Part shown: positions 1 to 9,864 of the stretch, piece after piece | Numbering within the stretch: position 1 is the stretch's first letter | Layout: each line of letters starts with the position of its first letter | Assembly (NCBI GenBank): GCA_947311845.1 | Contig: CAMZMU010000012.1 | Coordinates: 7,173,734-7,237,733 of the forward strand | DNA from: Poa pratensis | Taxonomy: Eukaryota; Streptophyta; Magnoliopsida; Poales; Poaceae | Direction: 5' to 3' | DNA: 64,000 nucleotides | The notes under the pieces: generated by a model | Seen by the model: the letters and a program-made list of their open reading frames with translations, nothing else | What the model was told of the DNA's origin: nothing | Database searches by the model: none | Position numbers and translations under genes: made by a program

Positions 1-1
1 C

Positions 2-1777
2 ATGGCCATTGATAAGTGGAGGCAATATCTGCAAAGGGGTCGGTTCACTATCTTAACAGATCACAAGAGTTTGTGTAATCTCACAGATCAAGTCCTTAGC
101 TCTGACCTGCAAAGGAAAGCAATGGCTAAAATGGTGGGTTTACAATTTGAGATTAAATACAAAAAGGGGATTGATAATGGTGTGGCAGATTCCTTGTCCA
201 GGGTTGGTCATCTGTTGGACATTCAGGCGGTGTCTACCTGTCAGCCTGATTGGTTGGTTGAGGTGCTGAACTCGTACAGCAATGATTCTAATGTTGTTCA
301 ATTGCTGCAAGAATTGGCAATTCAGTCTCCGAATGCCAAAGGGTTTTCCCTAGAGAAAGGCCTAATCAAATACAAGGGCAGACTCATGATAGGTGAAAAT
401 TTGGCCTTGCAAACCAAACTGATCGCGGCGATGCATGACAGCGCAATAGGTGGCCATTCAGGTGTTCAGGCTACTTATCAGAGAGCTAAGCAACTCTATT
501 ACTGGACTGGCATGAAACTAGCAGTTGAAACTTATGTGAAACAATGCTTAGTGTGCCAGCAAGCCAAACATACTCATCAGAAACCAGCAGGTTTACTTCA
601 ACCTTTGCCTCCCCCTAAGGCACCATGGCAAGAAATCACCATGGATTTCGTGGAGGGATTGCCACTGTCTGAAGGTGCTAATACTATTCTGGTAGTGGTC
701 GATCGTCTAACTAAGTATGCACATTTTCTTCCACTAAAGCATCCTTATACTGCTGCTTCTGTCGCCAAGCTATTTGTGGATAATATTCTCAAGTTACATG
801 GAGTTCCTATGACAATCATATCAGATCGAGACAAAATCTTTACTAGTCACTTCTGGCGTGATTTGTTCAAGGCAGTGGGCACCAAGTTAAACTACAGTAC
901 TGCTTACCACCCACAAACGGATGGGCAAAGTGAGCGTGTTAATCAATGTCTTGAGCAATATCTCCGTTGTGCTGTGCAGGACAACCCCAAATTTTGGAAG
1001 AAGTGGCTTGGCTTAGCTGAATTCTGGTACAATTCTAGTTTTCACACTGCTCTGGGGTGCTCTCCGTTTAAAGCACTCTACAAAATGGAACCCAATTTCG
1101 GTGGTATGCCAAACATTGCAGTGTCCAGTGACTCAGTGACAGGTGACACTGCTCTGGAGTATCAGGCGCAGACAGAACTTCTGCGAGCTCAACTGATCCG
1201 TGCTCAACAGCGCATGAAAACCTATGCTGACAAGAACCGAGTTGAACGTGAATTTTCTGTTGGTGATCAAGTGTTGCTCAAGCTGCAACCTTATGCTCAG
1301 CAATCTGTGGTCAACCGTCCCTATCCCAAGCTCTCCTACAAGTATTTTGGTCCATATACCATTCTGGAACGCATTGGTAAGGTGGCGTATCGCCTGGAGT
1401 TACCTGCTACTGCACAAGTCCACCCGGTGTTTCATGTGTCGCAGCTCAAGGCTTTCACCGCAAATTATACACCAGTGTACCAGGATTTACCGGCGGCACC
1501 TGATCTGCATGCGGCCACCCCTGTTCCTGTGGCGATTTTGCAACGTAGACTGGTTCGTAAAGGTAATAATGCTGCTCCACAAATCTTGGTGAAATGGGCT
1601 CATCTTTCTGACGCAATGGCTACTTGGGAGGACTATTACGTTCTGAAGCAACGTTACCCAATGGCAAGTATCTGGGAAGCTGATGAAGCTGCAGGGGCAT
1701 CTTCTCAAGGAGGGGCAAATGTCACACCTCCTACATACGAGTCCAGGCTGGAGGTGGACATCGAGTCACATGTGTGA
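2..1777 (+). CDS. Ty3/gypsy chromovirus pol, C-terminal part (RNase H end, integrase, chromodomain)
   Basis: This is an uninterrupted 591-residue frame entering from the left edge, so the N-terminal gag, protease and RT are outside the window. It opens in RNase H (ILTDHKSL, then GVADSLSR). An integrase follows, with the HHCC zinc site (GGHSG, then CLVC about residues 181-184) and a DDE core (D in TMDF, D in ISDRDK, E in DGQSERVN). The tail (VFHVSQLK, then ILVKWAHL and ATWEDYYVL) is the chromodomain that marks chromoviruses and targets insertion to modified histones. The stop is TGA at 1775-1777. No frameshift is visible, so the copy may be recent. Length and tail resemble Reina/Tekay-type elements, but the lineage is an inference. 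Confidence 0.9.
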   Translation: MAIDKWRQYLQRGRFTILTDHKSLCNLTDQVLSSDLQRKAMAKMVGLQFEIKYKKGIDNGVADSLSRVGHLLDIQAVSTCQPDWLVEVLNSYSNDSNVVQLLQELAIQSPNAKGFSLEKGLIKYKGRLMIGENLALQTKLIAAMHDSAIGGHSGVQATYQRAKQLYYWTGMKLAVETYVKQCLVCQQAKHTHQKPAGLLQPLPPPKAPWQEITMDFVEGLPLSEGANTILVVVDRLTKYAHFLPLKHPYTAASVAKLFVDNILKLHGVPMTIISDRDKIFTSHFWRDLFKAVGTKLNYSTAYHPQTDGQSERVNQCLEQYLRCAVQDNPKFWKKWLGLAEFWYNSSFHTALGCSPFKALYKMEPNFGGMPNIAVSSDSVTGDTALEYQAQTELLRAQLIRAQQRMKTYADKNRVEREFSVGDQVLLKLQPYAQQSVVNRPYPKLSYKYFGPYTILERIGKVAYRLELPATAQVHPVFHVSQLKAFTANYTPVYQDLPAAPDLHAATPVPVAILQRRLVRKGNNAAPQILVKWAHLSDAMATWEDYYVLKQRYPMASIWEADEAAGASSQGGANVTPPTYESRLEVDIESHV

Positions 1778-1786
1778 GCTGGCGAG

Positions 1787-2046
1787 TGTTGATTGGTCCA
1801 GCTAGGTGGGACAGCTTGTAAGCTGAGTTGGTGAGCCCTGGGCCACCTGTAAGCGTGCGTGTGTGCGTTGATACTTAAACCCAAACCATGTACTCGTGAG
1901 GATTATGAATCTGAAATGGATGTTCTGTGATCCTCACCCTTGCTGTCTGCTTCTCACCTCCTGCTTCCTCTGCATCTCACCCAATTTCTCCTCAATTACC
2001 CATTGTTGATCTTTGTGATGCACCTGCCAACCTTAGGGACATCACA
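1787..2046 (+). mobile_element. Candidate 3' LTR of the upstream chromovirus
   Basis: Just after the pol stop, the sequence runs from TGTTGATTGG to GGGACATCACA, a typical TG...CA LTR of about 260 bp. Its second half is pyrimidine-rich like an R-U5 region. The partner 5' LTR is off the left edge, so the boundaries are inferred. The start could instead be near 1771, where TGTGTG overlaps the stop codon. Confidence 0.5.
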
Positions 2047-2368
2047 GGTGCAAGCTCTCTCTCATGCTATGAGAGGTTTCTACTTATGGGTTTAATAAGA
2101 TATGTCATATGTGTGCTTCAACGAGTGCTCGATCGGCCGGACAGCTTAGTGGTGTGCTTTGTGCTCCCAATTTAGAGGGCGTTGTAGGGAAAACGTGCTC
2201 ATTTGTGTTATCATCTTATCAATCGGCGATGAAACCTCCCAAATACTGATGTCTTCGTAAATCCTGTTGGCCCCTAGATAATTGCTACTACCCTCTCAAC
2301 TGCCAGTTCAGCACAGATTTTCTTCTCTCTTGTAGGCCTGCTGCCATAGCTTCAATATTTGGTACGAG
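2047..2368. other. Intergenic, no gene recognised
   Basis: Short spacer between the LTR end and the poly(T) of a reversed LINE. No domain, repeat or convincing exon was seen. Confidence 0.5.
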
Positions 2369-3425
2369 ACCTTTTTTTATTGAACGGGAGAATGCCAGAG
2401 GACCCTGAAGCTTCATTTATCTTGGTTGGATACAATTACACTGAGGACCCTCCAAACAACAAAAGTTGCAGCACAATCCTCGTATTTTACAAAAAGGACC
2501 TCGCAAAGATTTCTAGAAAGCGATCATGTCCTTCTCTGTCGGCACCATTGCTTGCCCTCAAAGCTACGGCCACCATACCCACAGCCCTGGACGAAACTAC
2601 TAGGTGATTTGTCGACAAAGAAGGCTGCGCTGAAGCCGAAGATCCTTTGAGAATGCAGCCACCATTCAAATTTCTTATTACACAACCATTTAGATGCGAC
2701 TGATTCAAAGTTAGTGACATTAATATCAAAAATCTCAGAAACAACATCCGAAAGTTGTCTAGATACTAAGCATTCGAAAAAGACGTGCTTAACAGATTCA
2801 ATTTCCTTGCAAAGCTCAGATTCCACAGGTTTCATCATACTTCTAGCCCTCAAGTTATCTCTGGTCATAATTTTATTTTGAGAGAGGAGCCACAGGAAAG
2901 CCTGCACCCTGGGTGGGAGTAAATCTGTCTCACTCCTCTAAAATTATGATCGAGTACATCGAGTTAGAGGAATACACTGCCTTAGAGAGTCGTATTGCCA
3001 GATCGCTCCTTGCTCAAAGTAATACTCATAACTATAACTAAAAGCTCTTGCCGTTGAACCATCATACTGTGAGCGAACGCTCATCTAAAAGTAAATCTAA
3101 ACAATTCACCGTCCCAAAGCTGAGAGAAACTTGGGTCTCCTGATTAGACACAAAGTATATATCCCAGAATTGGGCGGCCAAAGGGGAGTTTCCAAACCAG
3201 ATGTCTTCCCAGAATATAATCGATTTACCATCTCCTACATGCCATCTATATCCTACTTTGGCTGCCTTTGTGGCCCACGTCACCCCCTTCCAGAAGATAG
3301 AGGGACGAATATCATGACAACAAAGGATATTTGGGTCCTTAGTATTGTAATTAGCATCTATCACAGGTTCCCAAAGAGACCCCTCCCCCTGAATGTATCT
3401 TTTGACCCAAGAACCTAATAAACAT
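2369..3425 (-). mobile_element. LINE (non-LTR retrotransposon) 3' fragment
   Basis: On the minus strand this reads as the end of a plant LINE ORF2. The upstream part (about 3420-3060) contains LGSWVKRYIQGEG and the sequence around FWKGVTWA, GYRWHVGDG and FWEDIWFG, found after RT in plant LINEs. The downstream part (2907-2524) contains QAFLWLLSQNKIMTRDNL and HVFFECLVSRQ, the zf-RVT zinc-binding domain. The 3' end is a poly(A) tail, seen as a T run at 2371-2378 on the plus strand. RT and endonuclease are missing, so the copy is 5'-truncated, and stops separate the two pieces. Confidence 0.85.
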
Positions 3426-3985
3426 AGTTCATGGCCCTCTCACTTGCCTCCGTGTTATATGGGGTTGCAAGTGTGAAATATGTGTGGCTCTGTCTGAGTA
3501 GTGGTCATTTCCATGTTATACTAACTATGGTGATGTGTTCTTTGGGACCCATGGGAGTTTTAAGGTCGTCACCTGATGTGCTCTCCAGGGGATACAAGTA
3601 GATATGGAAGTTTTTTCCGCAGTGAGTAGTGCGATTCCGTGGCCAAGCCAATCCGCAGAGTTGTGTGCTCTATGCCGAGGTCGACAATATAGCGTTTTTC
3701 CCGCCCCACGACGCGGTGAGTAATGCGACGTGCGGATTATTTGTCATGTCAGAAGGCGCCATTAGTTCGTCTGTTTGGACTGATTTTCTTAGGTGTGATT
3801 GACACTACAAAATAATTGTTTGTTTGTCGCAAATAGTGTGCGTACATGTATCCCCAAGTGTGTCTGGTAACTGTCGGCCCCGCACACTTCCAAGTCTCGG
3901 AGTGGGTATGTTTTCCTTTGTGGTGGAACTGCAGTTTCCTGAAAATCATCTAAACAAAGCCTAGTGTCAACTTCGATGAACCACT
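3426..3985. other. Intergenic, no gene recognised
   Basis: Unique-looking sequence between the LINE and a copia remnant. Only short random frames are present and no repeat structure was identified. Confidence 0.4.
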
Positions 3986-4300
3986 CGGAAATCATAGCAT
4001 TATATGAAGTATCATGAGTGTGTATGGCTTTGACAGATGATCAGCCACATACGGCTGACATGTGGGATGAACACCATCCAAAGCTCCACCATTATCTATG
4101 AAGATAATGATGATTGTGTTGCACAAGTTCAGACGAGTTATGTGAAGATCAATCTCACGAAGCATATCAACCTCAAGTTCTTCTATGCACATAAGTTGCA
4201 AAAGTTGAACGATGTAAGAGTTTTGCATACTAAATCATGTAAAAATCTTACTGATTTGTTCACTAAGTCATTACGAGTGTAGAATTGGTATGATGAGACT
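3986..4300 (+). pseudogene. Ty1/copia RNase H C-terminal remnant with polypurine tract
   Basis: Translation gives STIIYEDNDDCVAQVQTSYV followed by KINLTKHINLKFFYAH and SCKNLTDLFTKSL, the C-terminal RNase H signature of Ty1/copia pol. The stop is at 4280-4282. A purine tract (CAGGGGGAGG, about 4310-4319) follows, as expected before a 3' LTR. Everything upstream (gag to RT) is missing, so this is a truncated fossil. Confidence 0.8.
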
Positions 4301-4995
4301 TACAAGATTCAGGGGGAGGATCTTCATAAACTTATCACTATATCTCGATCCCGATGATTGAACTTAATGGTTGAGTGGATTATACTCTTTTTTCCTTAAT
4401 GAGTTTTTCTGAAGTTCTCGCACAAGTTTTTTAATGAGGTCGTCCATTCAACATAACAACATATGCTATGTGCTCTTTCTCCTAGTTTTTCCCACTTGGT
4501 TTTCAAAGTATATGAGACATAGGGAATACGCGATATCGGTCAAAAGGGGAGTTTTGGAGAACCGTGGGGCCCAATCAAGAGGTGGTGCCTTCACCACTGG
4601 CGGAGCTCCAGCAAAAGTGTTGGGCGTGCCAGCCCAAAGAAAACCACATTTTTTTCTTTGATGGGCCAAATTTTCTTTTACTCTACAGTGTTTTGGACTG
4701 GGTGGGCGGGCCATAGCCCGGTTTGGCTTCAACAGAGCTCTGCCACTGGCCTCCACCCTTTGAGTAGTCAATGTTTCCCATTAAGTGAGCCTTATCATTT
4801 GACCCAGTTGGTACACCAGTAGTATATATAGGAGGGAATATTACCAACTGTACCAGTTACAAGAGATAAATAAAGAGGAATTCCCCTACATATTGTGTTA
4901 ATTTTACTTTCTATACTCGTGTGTTCTTCGCGTTTATGACGACTACCCCTACGCGATACGCCCTCGGATCGGGCAACCGGCATGGGTTGTACAAC
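4301..4995 (+). mobile_element. Degenerate copia 3' LTR region
   Basis: The sequence follows the copia polypurine tract and has LTR-like content, including a TATA box (AGTATATATAGG near 4820) and a downstream AATAAAGA. Clear TG...CA ends could not be fixed. It is interrupted by the 154-bp hAT MITE at 4595-4748. Confidence 0.45.
4595..4748. mobile_element. hAT-like MITE, 154 bp
   Basis: The ends are CACTGGCGGAGCTCC on the left and AGAGCTCTGCCACTG on the right, inverted copies of the CAGTGGCGGA hAT terminus. They are flanked by 8-bp target duplications GCCTTCAC (4587-4594) and GCCTCCAC (4749-4756), with one mismatch. No coding capacity. Related termini occur at 13078-14279 and 59193-59358. Confidence 0.8.
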
Positions 4996-5088
4996 AGTAT
5001 TGTAAAATAGCTATTCTACTAACAGTTGCTAAGAGGTGTTGTAAAATAGTCCTGTCCATAATAATATATAGGGAGCGACTATGCAGCA

Positions 5089-5870
5089 AGCGTCTGTTGT
5101 GTGGCAAAGGTGTACGCACCGTATGAGAAGAAATAGCCTCCTTTTACATGCATGCATGCACTAAATATCAAAATTGTTGATGTCATCCCAAATTCATACG
5201 CAGCACATCCGAGCAAATAGCCCTCCTTTGCATGCATGAAGAAAAATCCAAAAATGCTGATGTCATCCCGCATTAAATGCAAAATTCAGAAATTTAAAAT
5301 GTTTTGTAGGCCAAACCGTTCATCCGATTTAGAATCCGTTTTCATCGTTGTGCTAGTCACGACGAGATATTTGAAACTAGATCCCATGTTGACATATTTC
5401 GACAACTTTTTTTTGACCCAAAAGTTACCCACCCCGTAACATATAAGTTATCCAGACAATAGTATGTAAGTTACCCACCATATTAATGATTAGTTTTCGG
5501 GTTGAAATAAAACTTTTTTTGTTGTTCTTTTCGATTTTTTCGAGGTTTGAACTTACCACACCTAGTTTTTCATGAGTGAAATAACGAAACCGCTGATGTC
5601 ATCCACATTAAATGCAAAATTTAAAAATTCAAAACGTTTTGTAGCTCAAGCCGTTTATTCAATTTATGATCTGTTTTCACCGTTGAACTAGTCGCGTGGA
5701 GATCTTCGAAACTAGATCACATGTTGATATGTTCGGCTGATATTTTTATACCCAATAGTTACCTACCCATTAACACTTAAGTTACCAGGTTGTACTATGT
5801 AAATTTCCCACCGAGGCAACGATTAATTTTCGATGTGAAATTGTATCTCACTTTTGATTTTGTGGTGAAT
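5089..5870. repeat. Diverged tandem duplication (unit about 330 bp)
   Basis: Two diverged direct copies are visible, about 5250-5510 and 5590-5845. Both contain GCTGATGTCATCC, CATTAAATGCAAAATT, a GTTTTGTAG stretch, ACTAGATC and a paired GTTACC motif. A shorter direct repeat (AGCCCTCCTTTGCATGCATG-like, about 5135 and 5218) precedes them. No coding content; possibly part of an unclassified transposon. Confidence 0.6.
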
Positions 5871-5889
5871 AACTATATCATGAACACGT

Positions 5890-6420
5890 GTGTAACTCCA
5901 GGATAGTAACTCCATCGGTACAATGTGACTAACTCTATCAGTACTGGGTGGGTAACTTTTACCGAGAGAGTATGATAACTACAACGATTTCGTGGTGGAT
6001 AACTATATGATGAACACATGGATAACTCCAACTGTACTGGGTGGGTAACTTTATCAATGCTATAACTGTAACTTTATAAGTATAGGGTGGGTAACTTTAT
6101 CGGTACAGAGTGGGTAACTCTATCAGTACTGGGTGGGTAACTCCATCGGTTCTGGGTGGGTAAGTTTATCGGTACTAGGTTGGTAACTCCATCAGTACTA
6201 CGTTGGTAACTCTATCACTACTGGGTGGGTAACTCCATCGGTTCTGGGTGGGTAAGTTTATCAGTACTAGGTTGGTAACTCCATCAGTACTATGCTGGTA
6301 ACTTTATCAGTACAGGGTGGGTAACTTTTATCAGCACTGGGTGGATAACTTTATCAGTACAGGATGACAACTTTAACAGTACAGGGTGGGTAACTATTAC
6401 CGATAGAGTAGAGTAACCAC
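5890..6420. repeat. 23-bp minisatellite with 92-bp higher-order unit
   Basis: An array of degenerate units built on GGGTGGGTAACTTTATC. From 6129 the 23-bp units become regular, and four distinct units form a 92-bp block (6129-6220) repeated almost exactly at 6221-6312. The unit is not a multiple of three and shows no open frame, so it is non-coding. Spacers are not unique, so this is not a CRISPR array. Confidence 0.85.
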
Positions 6421-6928
6421 ATAAGCCACAACTATCTCTCGAGGGCTAGATCTCCAAGACATAGACTGCAAGGAGGACACAACGGTGCCTATGATTTACC
6501 ATTACATGTTTCCAAAATCTTTGAAACCATCAAATTATTTCGTGAACATACTCAACCTGCTAGTTGATTATAACGACGCTCTAAATGCATCTCATCGATT
6601 AATCCACCAAAAGTTCAGAAAAATTACTCATTTCGTAAGTCAATTTTACACATAAACATCTTAATTTCTTACAACACAATGGTCACACCGCCAGAAATTC
6701 TTTGAAATGGCACACGACATGTGAAATACTAAATCCAGCAGGAATTACAAATCATGGAACTAAGGTTTTTCTTGTAATAATGTGGAAGGAGGACAGCTCG
6801 TAATGATCCATGCATTGTCCCAGCTATAAAAATTCCATCAGCCATACATGAATCAGATCGTACCATGTGATCTGCAGGTCAACAAGGTAATAATTTGGAC
6901 AAACCTACAGCGCCGTACAAACTGCAGG
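6421..6928. other. Intergenic, no gene recognised
   Basis: AT-rich sequence between the minisatellite and the retroposed insert. No supported feature. Confidence 0.4.
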
Positions 6929-6945
6929 GGATCAAGCCAAGATTT

Positions 6946-7785
6946 TTTTTTTTTTGAAAGGAGTTCGTTTACAAGATCATCAAGAACAAGAGCAAGCACG
7001 CACGAACACAGGCGAGACGCACACGACGCACACCGAACTCGGAGCCACCGAGCAGCTCACCAACTTCCAGCACCGCCAGCACGCCGCCGGAACAGAAGAA
7101 GGCGAGCTCACCTCGCACCGCAGCCGCCAGCTCGAACAACCATGTTGAGTCGCCGCAGAATCCAGCTGACGCAGGCGTCAGCATCTTGACGATGAACGGA
7201 CATCGGCTTCGAGCCGCCAGCTCGCCCTCGCCGTCTCACGCCGGAGACAAGCACGAGGACGCCACCCATCTTCCACCATCCCCACCGAGATCGCCGGCGC
7301 AGACGAGCTCCTCACCTGCAAACTCCTACAGATCTTGACCAAAAGCAGCTCCAACCGCCGCGGCGGAGGACGAAGGACCCCCCAGCCAAGAGCCACCACC
7401 GCCGTCACGGACGGTGGCTCGGGGGGACGCGCGCTGCGACTCCGAAGAGCAGCAGGCGCGCAGAAGGCGACGGATCCGCCACGGCCTCCACCGGAGCACC
7501 CATAGCAGAGGAGGGGACCGCCGCCGCCAAAAGCCACTCCGGCCACGCCGCCACCTCCGCAGTGCCGCCGGCTAGCACCCCACGCACACCTAGGCTATAT
7601 ACACACCGGGATCCGTCGATTCCCCGTCCTCGATTCCCCGTCCTCCCGCCGCCGGAGCGGCCGCGGAGAGCGAGGAATCGAGCGGATCGCCGGCGGCGAG
7701 CTTGGTCGCACGGGGAGGCCCAAAAATCGCCTTCTTCCACTGTAGACGGGGAAAGGAGGGGAGGGGTCCGTGCAAATGGTCTGTT
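6946..7785 (-). mobile_element. Retroposed GC-rich insert with poly(A) tail and 17-bp target duplication
   Basis: The insert is flanked by perfect 17-bp direct repeats GGATCAAGCCAAGATTT (6929-6945 and 7786-7802). At the left it begins with a T run (poly(A) tail on the minus strand), as left by LINE-type reverse transcription. The 840-bp body is very GC-rich and its minus-strand frames (for example 7740-7405 and 7546-7178) match no domain I recognise. It could be a LINE 5' UTR fragment mobilised on its own or a processed copy of an unknown transcript. Frames here are not called as genes. Confidence 0.8.
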
Positions 7786-7802
7786 GGATCAAGCCAAGAT
7801 TT

Positions 7803-8800
7803 ATTTACCATGGCGTAAGGAAAAGGAAAAGTAAGACTATGTTGTAGAGTATTGGACATTTGGACGGAACTGTGGAGATACACTGCATGCAGTCCGCAAG
7901 CGAAGGTTGCTAAGGGGGAGATGAAACAGAACAGACTTGATTAAGCACAAAATTACTACACAAGAGCACGAACTGGTAGCGTCAATAGAGGACAAGCCGT
8001 ATATTGGATGTTTTGCGCCGAATCAATTGCATGCGGAGGTGTAGATGGTTGCCTCACTGAGTCGGATCTGTGCCAGCGACCTGTGAAACAATCTCGGATG
8101 TGAAGTAAGGAGAAAGGCCGGCGAAAGAGCGAGCTGGACAACGACCTCGTCATGCGGCGAGCTGAACCGACCAGCGTGTGGACTTTAGTCCAATTGGGCG
8201 TCGATTTCATGGCGACGGCCACGACAAGCAGCGTGCACGATGGAATCTCGGCGAGGCGCGGGACTGCTGCTGTCGGCACGCACAGGCAGGAGGCCAAGGA
8301 GGCTAGAAAGGAAGGCCACCGGAGGTGAGGTGCAGAGGCGGGAGGAGCTTCTCACCGACGGCAGCAAGATGGAGGGAGGCTGCAGGCCAAGGAGGCTAGA
8401 AAGGAAGGCCACCGGAGGTGAGGTGCAGAGGCGGGAGGAGCTTCTCACCGACGGCAGCAAGATGGAGGGAGGCTGCGTCGCCGGACCAGAGGACGAGAGG
8501 AGGCACGGCTCGAGCGGCGCGGCCATGGAGAGTGGCCGGCGCGGGACGCGGGGCTGGCTGCGTTGAACCGAGAGGAGAAGGGCGGGGCGAGCAGCGGCAA
8601 GTGAGCAGCGGATTTGGAGGCGGTGGCGACGGGGGACAGGGCGGCGGCGGGATTTGGAGGCAGTAGCGACGCAGGACAGGGCGATGGCAGTGGGACCGAA
8701 TTGGACGCGAGTTAGAGAAACGAATCTCAGCCGCACGATAAAAAATCGACGGTGCGGGTGCGTGCGTCGACTTATGCCCGTGTAAGGCGCCTTACGGTTA
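7803..8800. other. GC-rich intergenic block, no gene recognised
   Basis: Contains a 93-bp tandem duplication (separate entry) and long chance frames on both strands, typical of GC-rich sequence. No recognisable domain or splice-site context. Possibly the body of an unidentified transposon. Confidence 0.4.
8291..8476. repeat. Two tandem 93-bp copies
   Basis: The 93-bp unit beginning AGGCCAAGGAGGCTAGAAAG at 8291 is repeated identically from 8384. Because 93 is divisible by three, overlapping frames on both strands stay open through it. This explains the long reading frames without implying a protein. Confidence 0.85.
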
Positions 8801-9030
8801 GATTTTCCGTAAGATATAATATAGAGAAGAGATAATATAAAAATATTATATCATGGTAACTCTATCATGTTGATTTGATATTATAAATGATCATATGTTT
8901 TGTATATAATTGTAGAACTTTTAAAAGTTAAGACTTTAACCAAAAATAATAGACATCCTATTTTAGAAAGGACGGGGTATTGAATAGTAGACTTTTTTTT
9001 TACGGCAATGGACCGGAAAGTGCATTTGTA

Positions 9031-9359
9031 GGCCAAGCTCCATGGAGCTGTATACCAAAAAAATTGAAATCGACATTTTTATGTTTCAAAAATTGATAAA
9101 AAAATCAAGGTGTCCATAATGTTGAGATCTAACACCGTGCAAATTTTCAATGCAAAACTCGTATTATCTTAGGTTACACAAAAATGGCAAATCTGGTGAT
9201 CCAGATCTATTGTCTTTTTTGCCCAGGTCAAACTACGAGAAGTTCTTCACTAAAATTTGTCAGTGGTAGATCTTGACATTGTCTACAACTAGGAATTTTG
9301 AAACATCAAAATGTTGTTTTCGAATTTTCTGAAAACCGAGCTTCATAGAGCTCAGCCTC
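9031..9359. mobile_element. MITE with imperfect inverted ends and TA target site
   Basis: The left end (GGCCAAGCTCCATGGAGCTG) and the right end read in reverse (GAGGCTGAGCTCTATGAAGC) pair imperfectly, and pairing continues inward for about 70 bp around TTTTTATGTTTCAAAA. TA lies on both sides (9029-9030, 9360-9361), which suggests a Tc1/mariner-type element. No ORF. It lies downstream of RAR1. Confidence 0.6.
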
Positions 9360-9864
9360 TAAAACGCTTTTCTCGGCGATAGTAAGGAGGGAGTACAACA
9401 AACTGGGAGGTACAAACTCTGGCCCAGAGTGCCACCTAAATGAGGATACAGCAGGAGGAAATACCGTGGAAGTATGGATAGAGCTCCGCCATTAGCCATT
9501 ACCAATGGAATTCATCACATCAGCTGCAGAATGCTGCACAAGTGCAAGAATATCCAACTCCGAACAGCATCACATTTAACTTCAAGCAGAATGATTTGAT
9601 TCTAATTATCTCTATTTGTAGAACAAATAAATCAAGTCTCGACATATGGGTTTCAAGTTTTGATTCCAGAATACATGAAACAACATATGAGATTTAATTA
9701 CTTAGTAGCAGACTTAAGTAACGCGATTCACAAACATTTTGTCACACTACCAAGCAAAGTTGTCCAGAAGTTGCGGCAAGATGCCAATGTTATGCACTAG
9801 GAGATACAACAACTACTCTTATGCTTGACATGATCTTATTGCAAAGTAGGGTCATGGTGTGAAT
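9360..9864 (-). other. 3' flank / likely 3' UTR of RAR1
   Basis: Sequence downstream of the RAR1 stop on the minus strand. No other gene is seen. The polyadenylation site could not be fixed. Confidence 0.4.

Noticed and set aside
5890..6420. Regular short repeats resembling a CRISPR array
   Set aside because: Units are contiguous, 23 bp, degenerate and without unique spacers, and the DNA is clearly plant nuclear.
7178..8736. Several 80-180-residue frames in GC-rich DNA (both strands)
   Set aside because: No domain, no splice context, biased composition and overlap with a retroposed insert and a 93-bp duplication. Stop codons are rare here by composition alone.
9370..9400. GGAGGGAGTA as a Stowaway right end
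   Set aside because: No matching left terminus; ten bases are insufficient.
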